From contig NZ_KB905730.1 in NCBI RefSeq assembly GCF_000381045.1, positions 62,001-126,000 of the forward strand: a DNA stretch of 64,000 nucleotides, given 5' to 3'. The position numbers were made by a program, and so were the translations under genes. Source of the DNA: Thermus scotoductus DSM 8553. GTDB taxonomy: Bacteria > Deinococcota > Deinococci > Deinococcales > Thermaceae. Shown here in pieces: positions 7,359 to 19,510 of the stretch. Below the pieces are notes generated by a model. The model had not been told where the DNA came from, made no database searches, and saw nothing but the letters and a program-made list of their open reading frames with translations. The stretch's first letter is position 1, and every line of letters starts with the position of its first letter.

Positions 7359-8330
7359 ATGGCGGACGATTTCGGTTACTTGAACGCCCGGGTGCGGGTC
7401 AGGAGGAGCACCCTCCTCAAGGAGAGCTTCTTTCAGGAGGCTTTGGACCTTTCCTACCCCGATTTTGTCCGGCTTCTTTCGGAAAGCGTCTACGGCCAGG
7501 ATCTGGCGGGCCAGAGCCTTCCGGAGGTGGACCGGGCCATTGCCCTCACCCAGGCCCGGTTGGTGGGGGACCTGGCGGGGTTGGTCACGGGGGAGGCTCG
7601 GGAGGCGGTCCGCCTCCTCTTCCTGCGCCACGACCTGGCCAACCTGCAGGCGGTCCTCCGGGCCAAGGCCACGGGCCGCCCCTTTGAGGAGGTGCTCCTC
7701 CTTCCCGGTACCCTGAAGGAGGTCCTCTGGCGCCAGGCCTACGAGGCGCAGGATGCGGCGGGGATGGCCCAGGTGCTTTCCGTGCCCGGCCATCCCCTGG
7801 CCCGGGCCTTAAGGTCGGTGCTCCGGGAAACCCAGGACCTGGCGCGCATCGAGGCCCTTTTGGCCAAGCGCTTCTTCGAAGAGGTGGCCAAGGCTTCTAA
7901 GGCCCTGGAGGAGACGGCCTTGAGGGATTACCTGGCCCTCGAGGTGGATGCGGAGAACCTGCGCACCGCCTTCAAGCTCCAGGGGCAGGATGTGCCGGTG
8001 GAAACCGTCTTCATACGGGGTGGGCGGTTCGTGGACAGGGTCCGCTTCGCCCGGCTCCTCGAGGGGGATTACGCCGTCTTGGACGAGCTTTCGGGCACTC
8101 CCTTCGCCCCCTTAGCGGGCGCTCGGGACCTCAAGACCCTGGAAAGGCGGCTCAGGTGCCTCCTTCTGAAGGGGGCCAGGAAGGGAGCCACCGACCCCCT
8201 GGGCGTGGGATTGGTGCTGGCCTATGTGAAGGAGCGAGAGTGGGAGGCCGTGCGGCTTAGGCTCCTGGCCAGGCGGGCCTACTTCGGGCTTCCCCGGGCC
8301 CAGGTGGAGGAGGAGGTGGTCTGCTCATGA
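7359..8330 (+). CDS. atpC: V-type ATPase subunit C (socket between central shaft and c-ring)
   Basis: A 323-residue, all-helical, funnel-shaped subunit (MADDFGYLNARVRVRRSTLL) that couples the D-F shaft to the proteolipid ring, called subunit d in eukaryotes. Repeated helical segments such as DLARIEALLAKRFFEEVAKA are visible and there are no membrane helices. Three bases separate it from atpE, and its last four bases overlap the atpF start as ATGA. Full family length. Confidence 0.92.
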   Translation: MADDFGYLNARVRVRRSTLLKESFFQEALDLSYPDFVRLLSESVYGQDLAGQSLPEVDRAIALTQARLVGDLAGLVTGEAREAVRLLFLRHDLANLQAVLRAKATGRPFEEVLLLPGTLKEVLWRQAYEAQDAAGMAQVLSVPGHPLARALRSVLRETQDLARIEALLAKRFFEEVAKASKALEETALRDYLALEVDAENLRTAFKLQGQDVPVETVFIRGGRFVDRVRFARLLEGDYAVLDELSGTPFAPLAGARDLKTLERRLRCLLLKGARKGATDPLGVGLVLAYVKEREWEAVRLRLLARRAYFGLPRAQVEEEVVCS

Positions 8331-8647
8331 GGATCGCCGTGATTGCCGACCCCGAGGCGGCGCAGGGGTTTAGGCTGGCGGGCCTCGAGGCCTACGCCGC
8401 CACCTCGGCAGAGGAGGCCCGGGCCCGGCTGGAAAACCTGGTTCAGGCCGGGGGGTACGCCCTGGTGGCCGTGGACCAGGGGCTTTTGCCGGAGCCGGAA
8501 AAGGCGGTGGAGCGGCTCATGCGGGGCAAGGACCTTCCCGTGCTCCTGCCCATAGCCGGGTTGAAGGAAGCCTTCCAGAACCCCGATGTGGAGGGGTACA
8601 TGCGGGAGCTGGTCAAGCGGACCATAGGCTTTGACATCAAGCTGTAG
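8327..8647 (+). CDS. atpF: V-type ATPase subunit F (central stalk)
   Basis: A 106-residue subunit of the rotating shaft. It starts MRIAVIADPEAAQGFRLAGL, the Rossmann-like fold of subunit F, with PVLLPIAGLKEAFQNPDVEG and a C-terminal helix YMRELVKRTIGFDIKL that contacts subunit D and regulates ATP hydrolysis. The ATGA overlap with atpC fixes the start. Confidence 0.92.
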   Translation: MRIAVIADPEAAQGFRLAGLEAYAATSAEEARARLENLVQAGGYALVAVDQGLLPEPEKAVERLMRGKDLPVLLPIAGLKEAFQNPDVEGYMRELVKRTIGFDIKL

Positions 8648-8659
8648 AATGGAGGGACG

Positions 8660-10396
8660 ATGATCCAGGGCGTGATCCAGAAGATTGCGGGCCCGGCGGT
8701 GATTGCCAAGGGCATGACCGGAGCCCGCATGTACGACATCTGCAAGGTGGGCCACGAGGGCCTGGTGGGGGAGATCATCCGCCTGGACGGGGATACCGCC
8801 TTCGTTCAGGTTTACGAGGATACCTCGGGGCTCAAGGTGGGGGAACCTGTGGTGTCCACGGGCCTTCCTTTGGCGGTGGAGCTGGGCCCCGGGATGCTGA
8901 ACGGCATCTACGACGGCATCCAGCGCCCCCTGGAGCGCATCCAGGAGCGGACCGGGATCTACATCACCCGGGGGGTGGTGGTGCATCCCCTGGACCGAGA
9001 GAAGAAGTGGGCCTGGACCCCAAAGGTCAAGCCGGGGGATGAGGTGAAGGGGGGCATGGTCCTGGGCACCGTGCCGGAGTTCAACTTCACCCACAAGATC
9101 CTGGTGCCCCCGGATGTGAAGGGCCGGGTCAAGGAGGTGAAGCCCGCCGGGGAGTACACGGTGGAGGAGCCGGTGGTGGTCCTGGAGGACGGCACCGAGC
9201 TCAAGCTCTACCACACCTGGCCGGTGCGTCGGGCTCGCCCCGTCCAGCGCAAGCTGGACCCCAACACCCCCTTCCTCACGGGGATGCGCATCCTGGATGT
9301 CCTCTTCCCCGTGGCCATGGGGGGCACTGCAGCCATCCCCGGGCCCTTTGGTAGCGGAAAGACCGTGACCCAGCAGGCCCTGGCCAAGTGGTCCAACGCC
9401 GACGTGGTGGTCTACGTGGGTTGCGGGGAGCGGGGCAACGAGATGACCGACGTCTTGGTGGAGTTCCCCGAGCTCACCGACCCCAAGACCGGAGGGCCTT
9501 TGATGCACCGCACGGTGCTCATCGCCAACACCTCCAACATGCCCGTGGCCGCCCGCGAGGCCAGCATTTACGTGGGGGTCACCATCGCCGAGTACTTCCG
9601 CGACCAGGGCTTCTCCGTGGCCCTCATGGCGGACTCCACCAGCCGCTGGGCCGAGGCCCTGCGGGAGATTTCCAGCCGCCTCGAGGAGATGCCCGCGGAA
9701 GAGGGTTACCCTCCTTACCTGGCTGCCCGTCTGGCCGCCTTCTACGAGCGCTCCGGCAAGGTGATCACCCTGGGGGGCGAGGAGGGAGCCATCACCATCG
9801 TGGGGGCGGTTTCCCCTCCCGGCGGCGACATGTCCGAGCCCGTCACCCAGTCCACCCTGCGCATCGTGGGGGCCTTCTGGCGGCTGGATGCCTCCTTGGC
9901 CTTCCGGCGCCACTTCCCGGCTATCAACTGGAACGGGTCCTACTCCCTCTTCACCCCGGCCCTGGACCCCTGGTATCGGGAGCACGTGGCCCCCGACTAT
10001 CCTGAGCTTCGCGACGCCATCTCTGAGCTCCTGCAGAGGGAAGCGGGCCTGCAGGAGATCGTGCAGCTGGTGGGTCCCGACGCCCTCCAGGATGCCGAGC
10101 GCCTGGTCATCGAGGTGGGGCGGATCATCCGCGAGGATTTCCTGCAGCAGAACGCCTTCCACGAGATCGACGCCTACTGCTCCATGCAGAAGGCCTACGG
10201 CATCATGAAGATGATCCTGAGCCTCTACAAGGAGGCTGAGGCGGCCATCCGGCGGGGGGTCAGCGTCGACGAGATCCTGGGGCTTCCCGTCATCGAGCGC
10301 ATCGGCCGGGCCCGCTACGTGAGCGAGCAGGACTTCCCCCGTTACTTTGAGGAAGCCATGCGGGAGATCGAGGGAGCCTTCAAGGCCTTGGCCTAG
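8660..10396 (+). CDS. atpA: V-type ATPase catalytic subunit A
   Basis: The 578-residue catalytic subunit. The N-terminal beta barrel ([20 protein letters not shown]) is followed by the non-homologous bulge region typical of V-type A subunits (residues about 115-190), the P-loop GPFGSGKT at 228-235, the catalytic glutamate segment [27 protein letters not shown] and a helical C-terminal domain. Three copies alternate with subunit B in the head and make or hydrolyse ATP. GGAGGGACG precedes the ATG, 12 bases after atpF. Confidence 0.96.
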   Translation: MIQGVIQKIAGPAVIAKGMTGARMYDICKVGHEGLVGEIIRLDGDTAFVQVYEDTSGLKVGEPVVSTGLPLAVELGPGMLNGIYDGIQRPLERIQERTGIYITRGVVVHPLDREKKWAWTPKVKPGDEVKGGMVLGTVPEFNFTHKILVPPDVKGRVKEVKPAGEYTVEEPVVVLEDGTELKLYHTWPVRRARPVQRKLDPNTPFLTGMRILDVLFPVAMGGTAAIPGPFGSGKTVTQQALAKWSNADVVVYVGCGERGNEMTDVLVEFPELTDPKTGGPLMHRTVLIANTSNMPVAAREASIYVGVTIAEYFRDQGFSVALMADSTSRWAEALREISSRLEEMPAEEGYPPYLAARLAAFYERSGKVITLGGEEGAITIVGAVSPPGGDMSEPVTQSTLRIVGAFWRLDASLAFRRHFPAINWNGSYSLFTPALDPWYREHVAPDYPELRDAISELLQREAGLQEIVQLVGPDALQDAERLVIEVGRIIREDFLQQNAFHEIDAYCSMQKAYGIMKMILSLYKEAEAAIRRGVSVDEILGLPVIERIGRARYVSEQDFPRYFEEAMREIEGAFKALA

Positions 10397-10407
10397 GGGA
10401 GGGAAGG

Positions 10408-11844
10408 ATGGATCTTCTTAAGAAGGAATACACGGGCATCACCTACATCTCGGGACCTCTCCTCTTCGTGGAGAACGCCAAGGACCTGGCCTACGGTGCC
10501 ATCGTGGACATCAAGGACGGCACGGGCCGGGTGCGCGGCGGCCAGGTGATCGAGGTTTCCGAGGAGTATGCGGTCATCCAGGTGTTTGAGGAGACCACGG
10601 GGCTGGATCTGGCCACCACCAGCGTGAGCCTGGTAGAGGATGTGGCCCGGCTCGGGGTTTCCAAGGAGATGCTGGGCCGGCGCTTCAACGGGATCGGCAA
10701 GCCCATCGACGGCCTGCCCCCCATCACCCCGGAGAAGCGGCTTCCCATCGTGGGCCTTCCCCTGAACCCCGTGGCCCGCAGGAAGCCCGAGGAGTTCATC
10801 CAGACGGGGATCTCCACCATCGACGTGATGAACACCCTGGTTAGGGGGCAGAAGCTTCCCATCTTCTCGGGCTCGGGCCTTCCCGCCAACGAGATTGCGG
10901 CCCAGATCGCTCGTCAGGCCACGGTGCGCCCCGACCTCTCGGGGGAAGGGGAGAAGGAGGAGCCCTTCGCCGTGGTCTTCGCCGCCATGGGCATCACCCA
11001 ACGGGAGCTCTCCTACTTCATCCAGGAGTTCGAGCGCACTGGGGCCTTAAGCCGCTCCGTCCTCTTCCTGAACAAGGCGGACGACCCCACCATCGAGCGC
11101 ATCCTCACCCCCCGCATGGCCCTCACCGTGGCCGAGTACCTGGCCTTTGAGCACGACTACCACGTGCTGGTCATCCTCACGGACATGACCAACTACTGCG
11201 AGGCCCTGCGGGAGATCGGGGCGAGCCGCGAGGAGATCCCGGGCCGGCGGGGTTACCCGGGATACATGTACACGGACCTGGCCACCATCTACGAGCGGGC
11301 CGGGGTGGTGGTGGGGAAGAAGGGCTCCGTGACCCAGATCCCCATCCTCTCCATGCCCGACGACGACCGCACCCACCCTATTCCCGACCTCACCGGCTAC
11401 ATCACCGAGGGGCAGATCCAGCTTTCCCGGGAGCTTCACCGCAAAGGGATCTACCCCCCCATTGACCCCCTGCCCTCCCTTTCCCGGCTTATGAACAACG
11501 GGGTGGGCAAGGGGAAGACCCGGGAGGACCACAAGCAGGTTTCCGACCAGCTTTATTCCGCCTACGCCAACGGGGTGGACATCCGCAAGCTGGTGGCCAT
11601 CATCGGCGAGGACGCCCTCACCGAGAACGACCGCCGCTACTTGCAGTTCGCCGACGCCTTTGAGAAGCACTTCATTAACCAGGGCCAGCAGAACCGCTCC
11701 ATTGAGGAGAGCCTGCAGATCGCCTGGGCCCTGCTTTCCATGCTGCCCCAGGGGGAGCTCAAGCGGATTTCCAAGGACCATATCGGCAAGTACTACGGGC
11801 AGAAGCTGGAAGAGATCTGGGGTGCTCCCCAAGCCCTGGACTAA
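10408..11844 (+). CDS. atpB: V-type ATPase non-catalytic subunit B
   Basis: The 478-residue B subunit, homologous to A but without a P-loop: the equivalent segment is [18 protein letters not shown]. Other landmarks are [58 protein letters not shown] and [20 protein letters not shown], the last contributing the arginine finger to the catalytic interface. GGGAGGGAAGG precedes the ATG. Full family length. Confidence 0.96.
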   Translation: MDLLKKEYTGITYISGPLLFVENAKDLAYGAIVDIKDGTGRVRGGQVIEVSEEYAVIQVFEETTGLDLATTSVSLVEDVARLGVSKEMLGRRFNGIGKPIDGLPPITPEKRLPIVGLPLNPVARRKPEEFIQTGISTIDVMNTLVRGQKLPIFSGSGLPANEIAAQIARQATVRPDLSGEGEKEEPFAVVFAAMGITQRELSYFIQEFERTGALSRSVLFLNKADDPTIERILTPRMALTVAEYLAFEHDYHVLVILTDMTNYCEALREIGASREEIPGRRGYPGYMYTDLATIYERAGVVVGKKGSVTQIPILSMPDDDRTHPIPDLTGYITEGQIQLSRELHRKGIYPPIDPLPSLSRLMNNGVGKGKTREDHKQVSDQLYSAYANGVDIRKLVAIIGEDALTENDRRYLQFADAFEKHFINQGQQNRSIEESLQIAWALLSMLPQGELKRISKDHIGKYYGQKLEEIWGAPQALD

Positions 11845-11853
11845 GGAGGTTAG

Positions 11854-12525
11854 ATGAGCCAGGTAAGCCCCACCCGCATGAACCTTCTGCAACGGCGCGG
11901 CCAGATGCGCCTGGCGCAGAAGGGGGTGGACCTCCTCAAGAAGAAGCGGGATGCCTTGGTGGCGGAGTTCTTCGGCCTGGTAAAGGAGGCCTTGGAGGCC
12001 CGCAAGGCCCTGAACCAGGCGGCGCAGGAAGCCTATGGTGCCCTGCTTTTGGCCCAGGCCTTTGATGGGCCGGAGGCGGTGGCGGCTGCGGCCTTGGGGG
12101 TGCGGCCCCTCGAGGAGGTGGAGGCGGAGGTGGAAAACGTCTGGGGAAGCAAGGTGCCGAGGCTTAAGGCCACCTTCCCCGATGGGGCCTTGCTCTCTCC
12201 GGTGGGCACCCCGGCCTATACCCTGGAAGCCGCCCGTGCCTTCCGCCGCTATGCCGAGGCCTTGATCCAGGTGGCCAACACCGAGACCCGCTTGAAGAAA
12301 ATCGGGGAGGAGATCAAGAAGACCACCCGACGGGTGAACGCCCTGGAGCAGGTGGTTATTCCCGGGATCCGCTCCCAGATCCGCTTCATCCAGCAGGTTC
12401 TGGAGCAGCGGGAGCGGGAGGACACCTTCCGGCTAAAGCGCATCAAGGGCAAGATCGAGGCCCGGGAGGCGGAAGCGGAGGGAAGCCGCCCCAACCCCCA
12501 GCTGGAGATTGGGGCCGGGCTTTAG
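11854..12525 (+). CDS. atpD: V-type ATPase subunit D (central rotor shaft)
   Basis: The 223-residue shaft protein: two long helices forming the coiled coil inside the A3B3 head (MSQVSPTRMNLLQRRGQMRL at the N-terminus and RRVNALEQVVIPGIRSQIRF in the C-terminal helix), the equivalent of gamma in F-type enzymes. SD is TAAGGAGG, which overlaps the atpB stop. Last gene of the operon; a strong bidirectional terminator follows 23 bases after the stop. Confidence 0.94.
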   Translation: MSQVSPTRMNLLQRRGQMRLAQKGVDLLKKKRDALVAEFFGLVKEALEARKALNQAAQEAYGALLLAQAFDGPEAVAAAALGVRPLEEVEAEVENVWGSKVPRLKATFPDGALLSPVGTPAYTLEAARAFRRYAEALIQVANTETRLKKIGEEIKKTTRRVNALEQVVIPGIRSQIRFIQQVLEQREREDTFRLKRIKGKIEAREAEAEGSRPNPQLEIGAGL

Positions 12526-12544
12526 CACCTTCCTAGAGGGGTAG

Positions 12545-12576
12545 AAAAAAGGCCCCGGGTCATGACCCGGGGCCTT
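12545..12576. terminator. Bidirectional terminator between atpD and acnA
   Basis: A 24-base perfect palindrome (12551-12574; core CCCGGGTCATGACCCGGG) is flanked on the left by six A (12545-12550) and on the right by TT. Read from acnA (minus strand) it ends in a U-run and is a strong intrinsic terminator; read from atpD the tail is only TTGTG, so termination there relies mainly on the stem. Confidence 0.85.
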
Positions 12577-12586
12577 GTGCGCTTCC

Positions 12587-15292
<2,706 letters not shown>

Positions 15293-15454
15293 GGCTGCTC
15301 CTTTCCCTTCCCCCTTTCCAAACCACACCCAGCGGGTTGCAAACCCCGGTACCCGGGCGCCAAAGCCAGGGTTTCGGATGGGTGTGGGTTTTGGGGGGAA
15401 GTGTTCCGAGGGGGGGCGCCCGCCCCGGCTTTTTCCACTATACCACCTCGGCCC

Positions 15455-16207
15455 TCAGCGGTGGGCCTGGGGCGGGGGAGGGGCGTCCAGGCCCAGGCCC
15501 CCCAAGAAAAGCAGGACCTCCTCCTGGATCTCCCGCCATAGGGCTTCCCGGGGCCTTCGGGCGGGCCGGTCCCCTTTCTGGGGACCGTAGGCGCCAAAGC
15601 CCGCATGGTTCAGCCCTTCCACGAAGACCACCCGGGCGTTTTTGGGAAGGAGCCGGGCCTTCTCCCGGGCTTTTTCCGGGGGGAGGAGGCCGTCTTCCGT
15701 GCCGAAAAGGGCCAGGACGGGAAGGTTTTCCTGGGAAAGGTCCTTTTCCGGGTAGCTGGCGAAGAGTATGAGGGGAAGCCCTTCCGAGGCGGCCAGCTCT
15801 GCCGCCGCCACCCCGCCTAGGCTGTGCCCGCCCCCTACCCAAGGGAGCCCGGAATGGGCCCGGTGGGCCTCCAGGGCCCTTTCCTTTCCCAGGAGGGCGA
15901 TGCCCGAGGGAACCTTCAAAAGGACCACCAGGTACCCCGCCTCCGCCACCGGGGCCAGGACCGGGGCGTAGGCCAAGGGCTCCACCCGGGCCCCGGGGTA
16001 GAAGGCCAAAAGGGCCTTGGGGGCTTTGGGGATGAGCTCTAGGCCGTAAGAAGCCTCCCGCACCTCGAGGCCAGCTTGCTTCAAAGCTTCCTGGGCCACG
16101 GCCTCCGCCTTTAAGGGCCTGAGGAAGTAGTGGGCCACCCCAACCATGGCCAGGGCGATGAGGAAGGCCGCCACCAGAAAGAGGAGAAGGAGCTTTTTGG
16201 CGCTCAT
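15455..16207 (-). CDS. Membrane-anchored alpha/beta hydrolase
   Basis: A 250-residue hydrolase with one N-terminal membrane helix (LLLLFLVAAFLIALAMVGVA), so the domain faces the periplasm. The fold is seen in YPGARVEPLAYAPVLAPVAE and the nucleophile elbow GGHSLGGVAAAELAA, with the catalytic Asp in LFGTEDGLLPPEKA and His in GLNHAGFGAYG. It resembles the dienelactone-hydrolase-like group of small alpha/beta hydrolases; the substrate is unknown. It is the last gene downstream of the RND efflux operon, three bases after the pump gene, and probably cotranscribed, but a role in efflux is not implied by its sequence. Confidence 0.85.
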   Translation of the reverse strand: MSAKKLLLLFLVAAFLIALAMVGVAHYFLRPLKAEAVAQEALKQAGLEVREASYGLELIPKAPKALLAFYPGARVEPLAYAPVLAPVAEAGYLVVLLKVPSGIALLGKERALEAHRAHSGLPWVGGGHSLGGVAAAELAASEGLPLILFASYPEKDLSQENLPVLALFGTEDGLLPPEKAREKARLLPKNARVVFVEGLNHAGFGAYGPQKGDRPARRPREALWREIQEEVLLFLGGLGLDAPPPPQAHR

Positions 16208-16210
16208 GGA

Positions 16211-19200
16211 TCACCTCAGGATCGCTTCCTGGGCCCTTCGCCCTTCAAAGGCGTAGAAGGCCGCGGGCACCACGAAGAGGGTGAGGAGGGTAGAGGAAAG
16301 AAGCCCCCCCAGGATGATCACCCCTAGAGGCCTGCGGTACTCCGCCCCTTCCCCGGTGCCCAGGAGCAGGGGCAGGCTGATGATGAGCACGGTGAGGGTG
16401 GTCATGAGGATCGGCCTTAAGCGGAGCCGGGCCGCCTCCACCAGGGCTTCCCTTAAGGGCTTTTCCCGCATGCGCTGCACGGCGAAGTCCAGGAGCAGGA
16501 TGGCGTTTTTGGTGACCAGACCGATGAGCATCACCACCCCCAGCACGCTGATCACGTCCAGGCCGGTTCCCAAAAGGTAGGTGAGCCAGAAGGCCCCCAC
16601 CAGGGCTAAGGGAACGGGGAGGAGGAGGTAAAGGGGGTAGCGCCAGGCGTTGAACTGGCTGGCGATGACCAGGTAGTTGAGCACCAGGGCCAGGGCGAAG
16701 GCCAGGGGGGCCAGCCGGGCCAGCTCCTCGGTGAAGCTTCCCAGACCCGTGGCCAGAAGCTCCACCCCATCGCCCAGGAGCCCGTTGGACTGGAGCTCCG
16801 CCTCCAGCTCCTGTTGGATCTGGAAGCTTCCGGGGGCATCCGGCTTCAGGTTGATGTTGATGCCGGCGGCGTAGGCTTGGTTGCGCCTCGAGATCAGGGT
16901 GGGCCCCGGCCGCTCCACGAACCGCCCCAGGCTTCCCAGGGGCAGGAAGGCTCCCTGGGCAGGGGCGTAGATGGGCAGGGAGAGGAGGTCGGACTCGCCC
17001 CCGAGGCGTAGGGGATCCACCTGGACCACGATGGCCAGTTCCTCGCCGCCCCTCCTGGCGGTGGCCGCCTGGCTGCCCGAGAGGTAAAGGCGCAGGGTCT
17101 GGGCCACGTCGAGGGGGGTGAGGCCGGTGCCGGAAAGCCGGGCAGGATCCGGCACGAAGACCCGTTCCCGCTGGGTGGCCTCGAGGGTGTTCTTCACGTT
17201 GAGGACATAGGGTTTTCCCGCAATCAGCTGGGTGATCTCCCTCACCCGCTCCTCCAAAAGGGCCCGGTCGGGGCTGGTGACGAAAAACTGCAGGTCCGCA
17301 TCCCCGGCCTCGGGGCCGGTCTGGGCCAGGACCCGCAGGTCGGCCCCAGGGAAGTCCTTAAGGGCCTCCCGTCCTTGGCGGTTGAAGACCTCGGTGAGGG
17401 TGAAGATGTCCTGGCGCTCGTTCTTGGGTTTCAGGACGATCTGGAGCTGCACCCGGCTGGGGTCCCCCACCTGGGCCCCGCCGGTGGCGCTGGCCCCCAC
17501 GGTGGTGACCACCCGCTTCACCGCCGGGTGGGAGAGGAAGTAGGCCTCGAGGGCCCTTGCCGCCCGGTCGGAGACCGCCAGGGGGGTGTCCTTGGGGAGG
17601 AGGAGGGTGGCCGTGAGAATCCCCGTGTCCGAGCGGGGGACGAAGTTGAAGGGGATCCTGGGCAGGATGGGGAAGAGGGAGAGGAAGGCCAGGGTGGCGA
17701 GGCCCAGGACCACCCAAGGCCGCCTTAGGACCTGGCCAAGGCTTCGGGCGTAGGCCTCGGTGAGGCGGTGCATCAAGGCCTCGGAGCTGGCGTGGAGGAG
17801 GTGAGTGAGGGCTCCCGCCAGGTCCAGGAAAAAGCGGCCCAGGTAGCGCCCGAGGCCGAGGAGGGCGGGGTACAGGGGAAGGAGGAGAAGCCAAAGGGGC
17901 CCCTGCCGGTAGAGGAGGAAGGCGGCCAGGGCTCCGAGGAGAAGGCCCACCGGGGTGCGGAAGCCCCTTCGGTAAGCGAAGCGGAGGTCCTGGGGCAGGA
18001 GGCGTAGGGCCAGAAGGGCTTCCCTGGGGCTTGGGGGCTCGGGGTCCGGGAAGTAGGCCAGGCGCACGGTGAGGAAGAGGAGGGCCTCCAGCCAGCTCAC
18101 GGCGATGGCGGCGGCCATCCCAAGGCCGAACTGCTGGAAGATCTGGCCGATGATGCCGGGGAGGAAGCTGATGGGGAGGAATACCGCGAGAAGGCTCAGG
18201 GTGGCGGCGGCCACCGCCACGGAAACCTCGCTGGCTCCCTTCAGCACCGCTTCCTTGAGGCCGTACCCCATGCGCCGGTAGCGGTCGATGTTCTCCGCCA
18301 CCACGATAGAGTCGTCTACCACGATGCCCACCGCCACGGTGAGGGCGAGGAGGCTGATCAGGTTGTAGGTGAAGCCCAGAAGGCCGAAGAGGAGGATGGC
18401 TCCGGAGAGGGTGATGGGGATGGCCAGGATCACGGAGAAGACGGAGTTCAGCTTCCCCAAGAAGACCAGCACCACCAAGGACACCGCCAAGGCAGCCAGG
18501 AAGGCCTCCCGCACCGTGTCCAAAACGGCGGCCCGGATAAAGCGGGTGGAGTCCAGGGCGATCTCCGCCCGGTAGCCTGCGGGGAGTTTGGTTTCCGCTA
18601 GGGTCTTTTTGACCCCGTCCGCCACGGCCACGGCGTTGGAGTCGGGGGTCTTCACCACCGCCAGGAGGACGGCGGGGCGGCCGTTCAGGCGGTTTAGGGT
18701 GCTGGGCTCCTCCGCCCGTTCCTCCACCCGGGCCACGTCCCGGATCCTGAGGCCCCGGGAGGGATCCAGGACCAAATAAGCCACCTCCTCGGCGGTGGCA
18801 GGGGTGTTGCGCAGGGTGTAGACCAGGCGCTTTTCCCCCTCGGTGAGGCTTCCCAAGGGCAGGTTCAGGGCCGAGGCGGAAAGCGCCTGCACCACCTGGC
18901 CGGGGGCCACGCCCAGGGCCTGGAGCCGGTCGGGATCCAAGTAGACCCGGATGGCCCGCTTGGGCGCCCCGGTGAGGCGGATGTCCGCCACCCCCGGCAC
19001 CAGCTGGAGGCGGGGCTTTAGGGTTCGCTCGGCGTAGCGCAACACCTGGGAGAGATCCTCCCCGGGCGCCTCCAGGGCCACGTAGAGGATGGGGCTTGCC
19101 GAGGGGTCAAACTTCTGCACCACGGGGGGCGAGGCATCCTTGGGAAGCAGGGCCCGGGCGGCGGCCACCTTCTGGCTCACCTCCACCGCTACCCGGTCCA

Positions 19201-19510
19201 CGTCCACCCCTTGCTGGAACTGGACAAAGACCAGGCTGAAGCCCTCGGTGGAGCTGCTTCCGATGGTGTCCACCCCGCTTAGGGTGGAAAGGGCGTCCTC
19301 GAGGGGTTTGGATACTTGCTCCGCCACCTCCTCGGGACCGGCCCCGGGGTAGCTGGTGGAAACCGCCACCACGGGCACGCTGAAGCGGGGCAGGAGCTCC
19401 ACCCCAAGTCCAAGGCCCAGGAGGAGCCCCACCAGCACGAGCCCCACGAAGATGGCGGTGGCGAAGACGAACCGCTCCACGAAGAAGGCCACCAGGGGGT
19501 TGGTCCTCAC
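16211..19510 (-). CDS. RND-family efflux pump, inner membrane subunit
   Basis: A 1099-residue AcrB/HAE1-like proton-driven exporter (MRTNPLVAFFVERFVFATAI, then SVPVVAVSTSYPGAGPEEVA with the pore-domain start). The TM4 proton-relay pair is in VGIVVDDSIVVAENIDRYRR. The second half repeats the fold, with LNYLVIASQFNAWRYPLYLL and VMLIGLVTKNAILLLDFAVQ. The protein is about 60-70 residues longer than AcrB: an insertion near 17830-18060, between the two halves, adds two hydrophobic stretches (TPVGLLLGALAAFLLY and PLWLLLLPLYPALLGL). The ATG overlaps the fusion-protein stop as ATGA. Substrates may be drugs, lipids or metals; the motifs do not say. Confidence 0.92.
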   Translation of the reverse strand: MRTNPLVAFFVERFVFATAIFVGLVLVGLLLGLGLGVELLPRFSVPVVAVSTSYPGAGPEEVAEQVSKPLEDALSTLSGVDTIGSSSTEGFSLVFVQFQQGVDVDRVAVEVSQKVAAARALLPKDASPPVVQKFDPSASPILYVALEAPGEDLSQVLRYAERTLKPRLQLVPGVADIRLTGAPKRAIRVYLDPDRLQALGVAPGQVVQALSASALNLPLGSLTEGEKRLVYTLRNTPATAEEVAYLVLDPSRGLRIRDVARVEERAEEPSTLNRLNGRPAVLLAVVKTPDSNAVAVADGVKKTLAETKLPAGYRAEIALDSTRFIRAAVLDTVREAFLAALAVSLVVLVFLGKLNSVFSVILAIPITLSGAILLFGLLGFTYNLISLLALTVAVGIVVDDSIVVAENIDRYRRMGYGLKEAVLKGASEVSVAVAAATLSLLAVFLPISFLPGIIGQIFQQFGLGMAAAIAVSWLEALLFLTVRLAYFPDPEPPSPREALLALRLLPQDLRFAYRRGFRTPVGLLLGALAAFLLYRQGPLWLLLLPLYPALLGLGRYLGRFFLDLAGALTHLLHASSEALMHRLTEAYARSLGQVLRRPWVVLGLATLAFLSLFPILPRIPFNFVPRSDTGILTATLLLPKDTPLAVSDRAARALEAYFLSHPAVKRVVTTVGASATGGAQVGDPSRVQLQIVLKPKNERQDIFTLTEVFNRQGREALKDFPGADLRVLAQTGPEAGDADLQFFVTSPDRALLEERVREITQLIAGKPYVLNVKNTLEATQRERVFVPDPARLSGTGLTPLDVAQTLRLYLSGSQAATARRGGEELAIVVQVDPLRLGGESDLLSLPIYAPAQGAFLPLGSLGRFVERPGPTLISRRNQAYAAGININLKPDAPGSFQIQQELEAELQSNGLLGDGVELLATGLGSFTEELARLAPLAFALALVLNYLVIASQFNAWRYPLYLLLPVPLALVGAFWLTYLLGTGLDVISVLGVVMLIGLVTKNAILLLDFAVQRMREKPLREALVEAARLRLRPILMTTLTVLIISLPLLLGTGEGAEYRRPLGVIILGGLLSSTLLTLFVVPAAFYAFEGRRAQEAILR

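Noticed and set aside
8279-10162. A 627-codon minus-strand frame opposite atpA
   Set aside because: His/Gly/Leu-rich shadow of a well conserved ATPase gene; no start signal and no domain.
15293-15454. GC-rich stem (GGGGCG/CGCCCC near 15413-15426) with T5 after it
   Set aside because: Looks like a forward terminator, but no forward gene lies upstream and the loop is only two bases. Not called.
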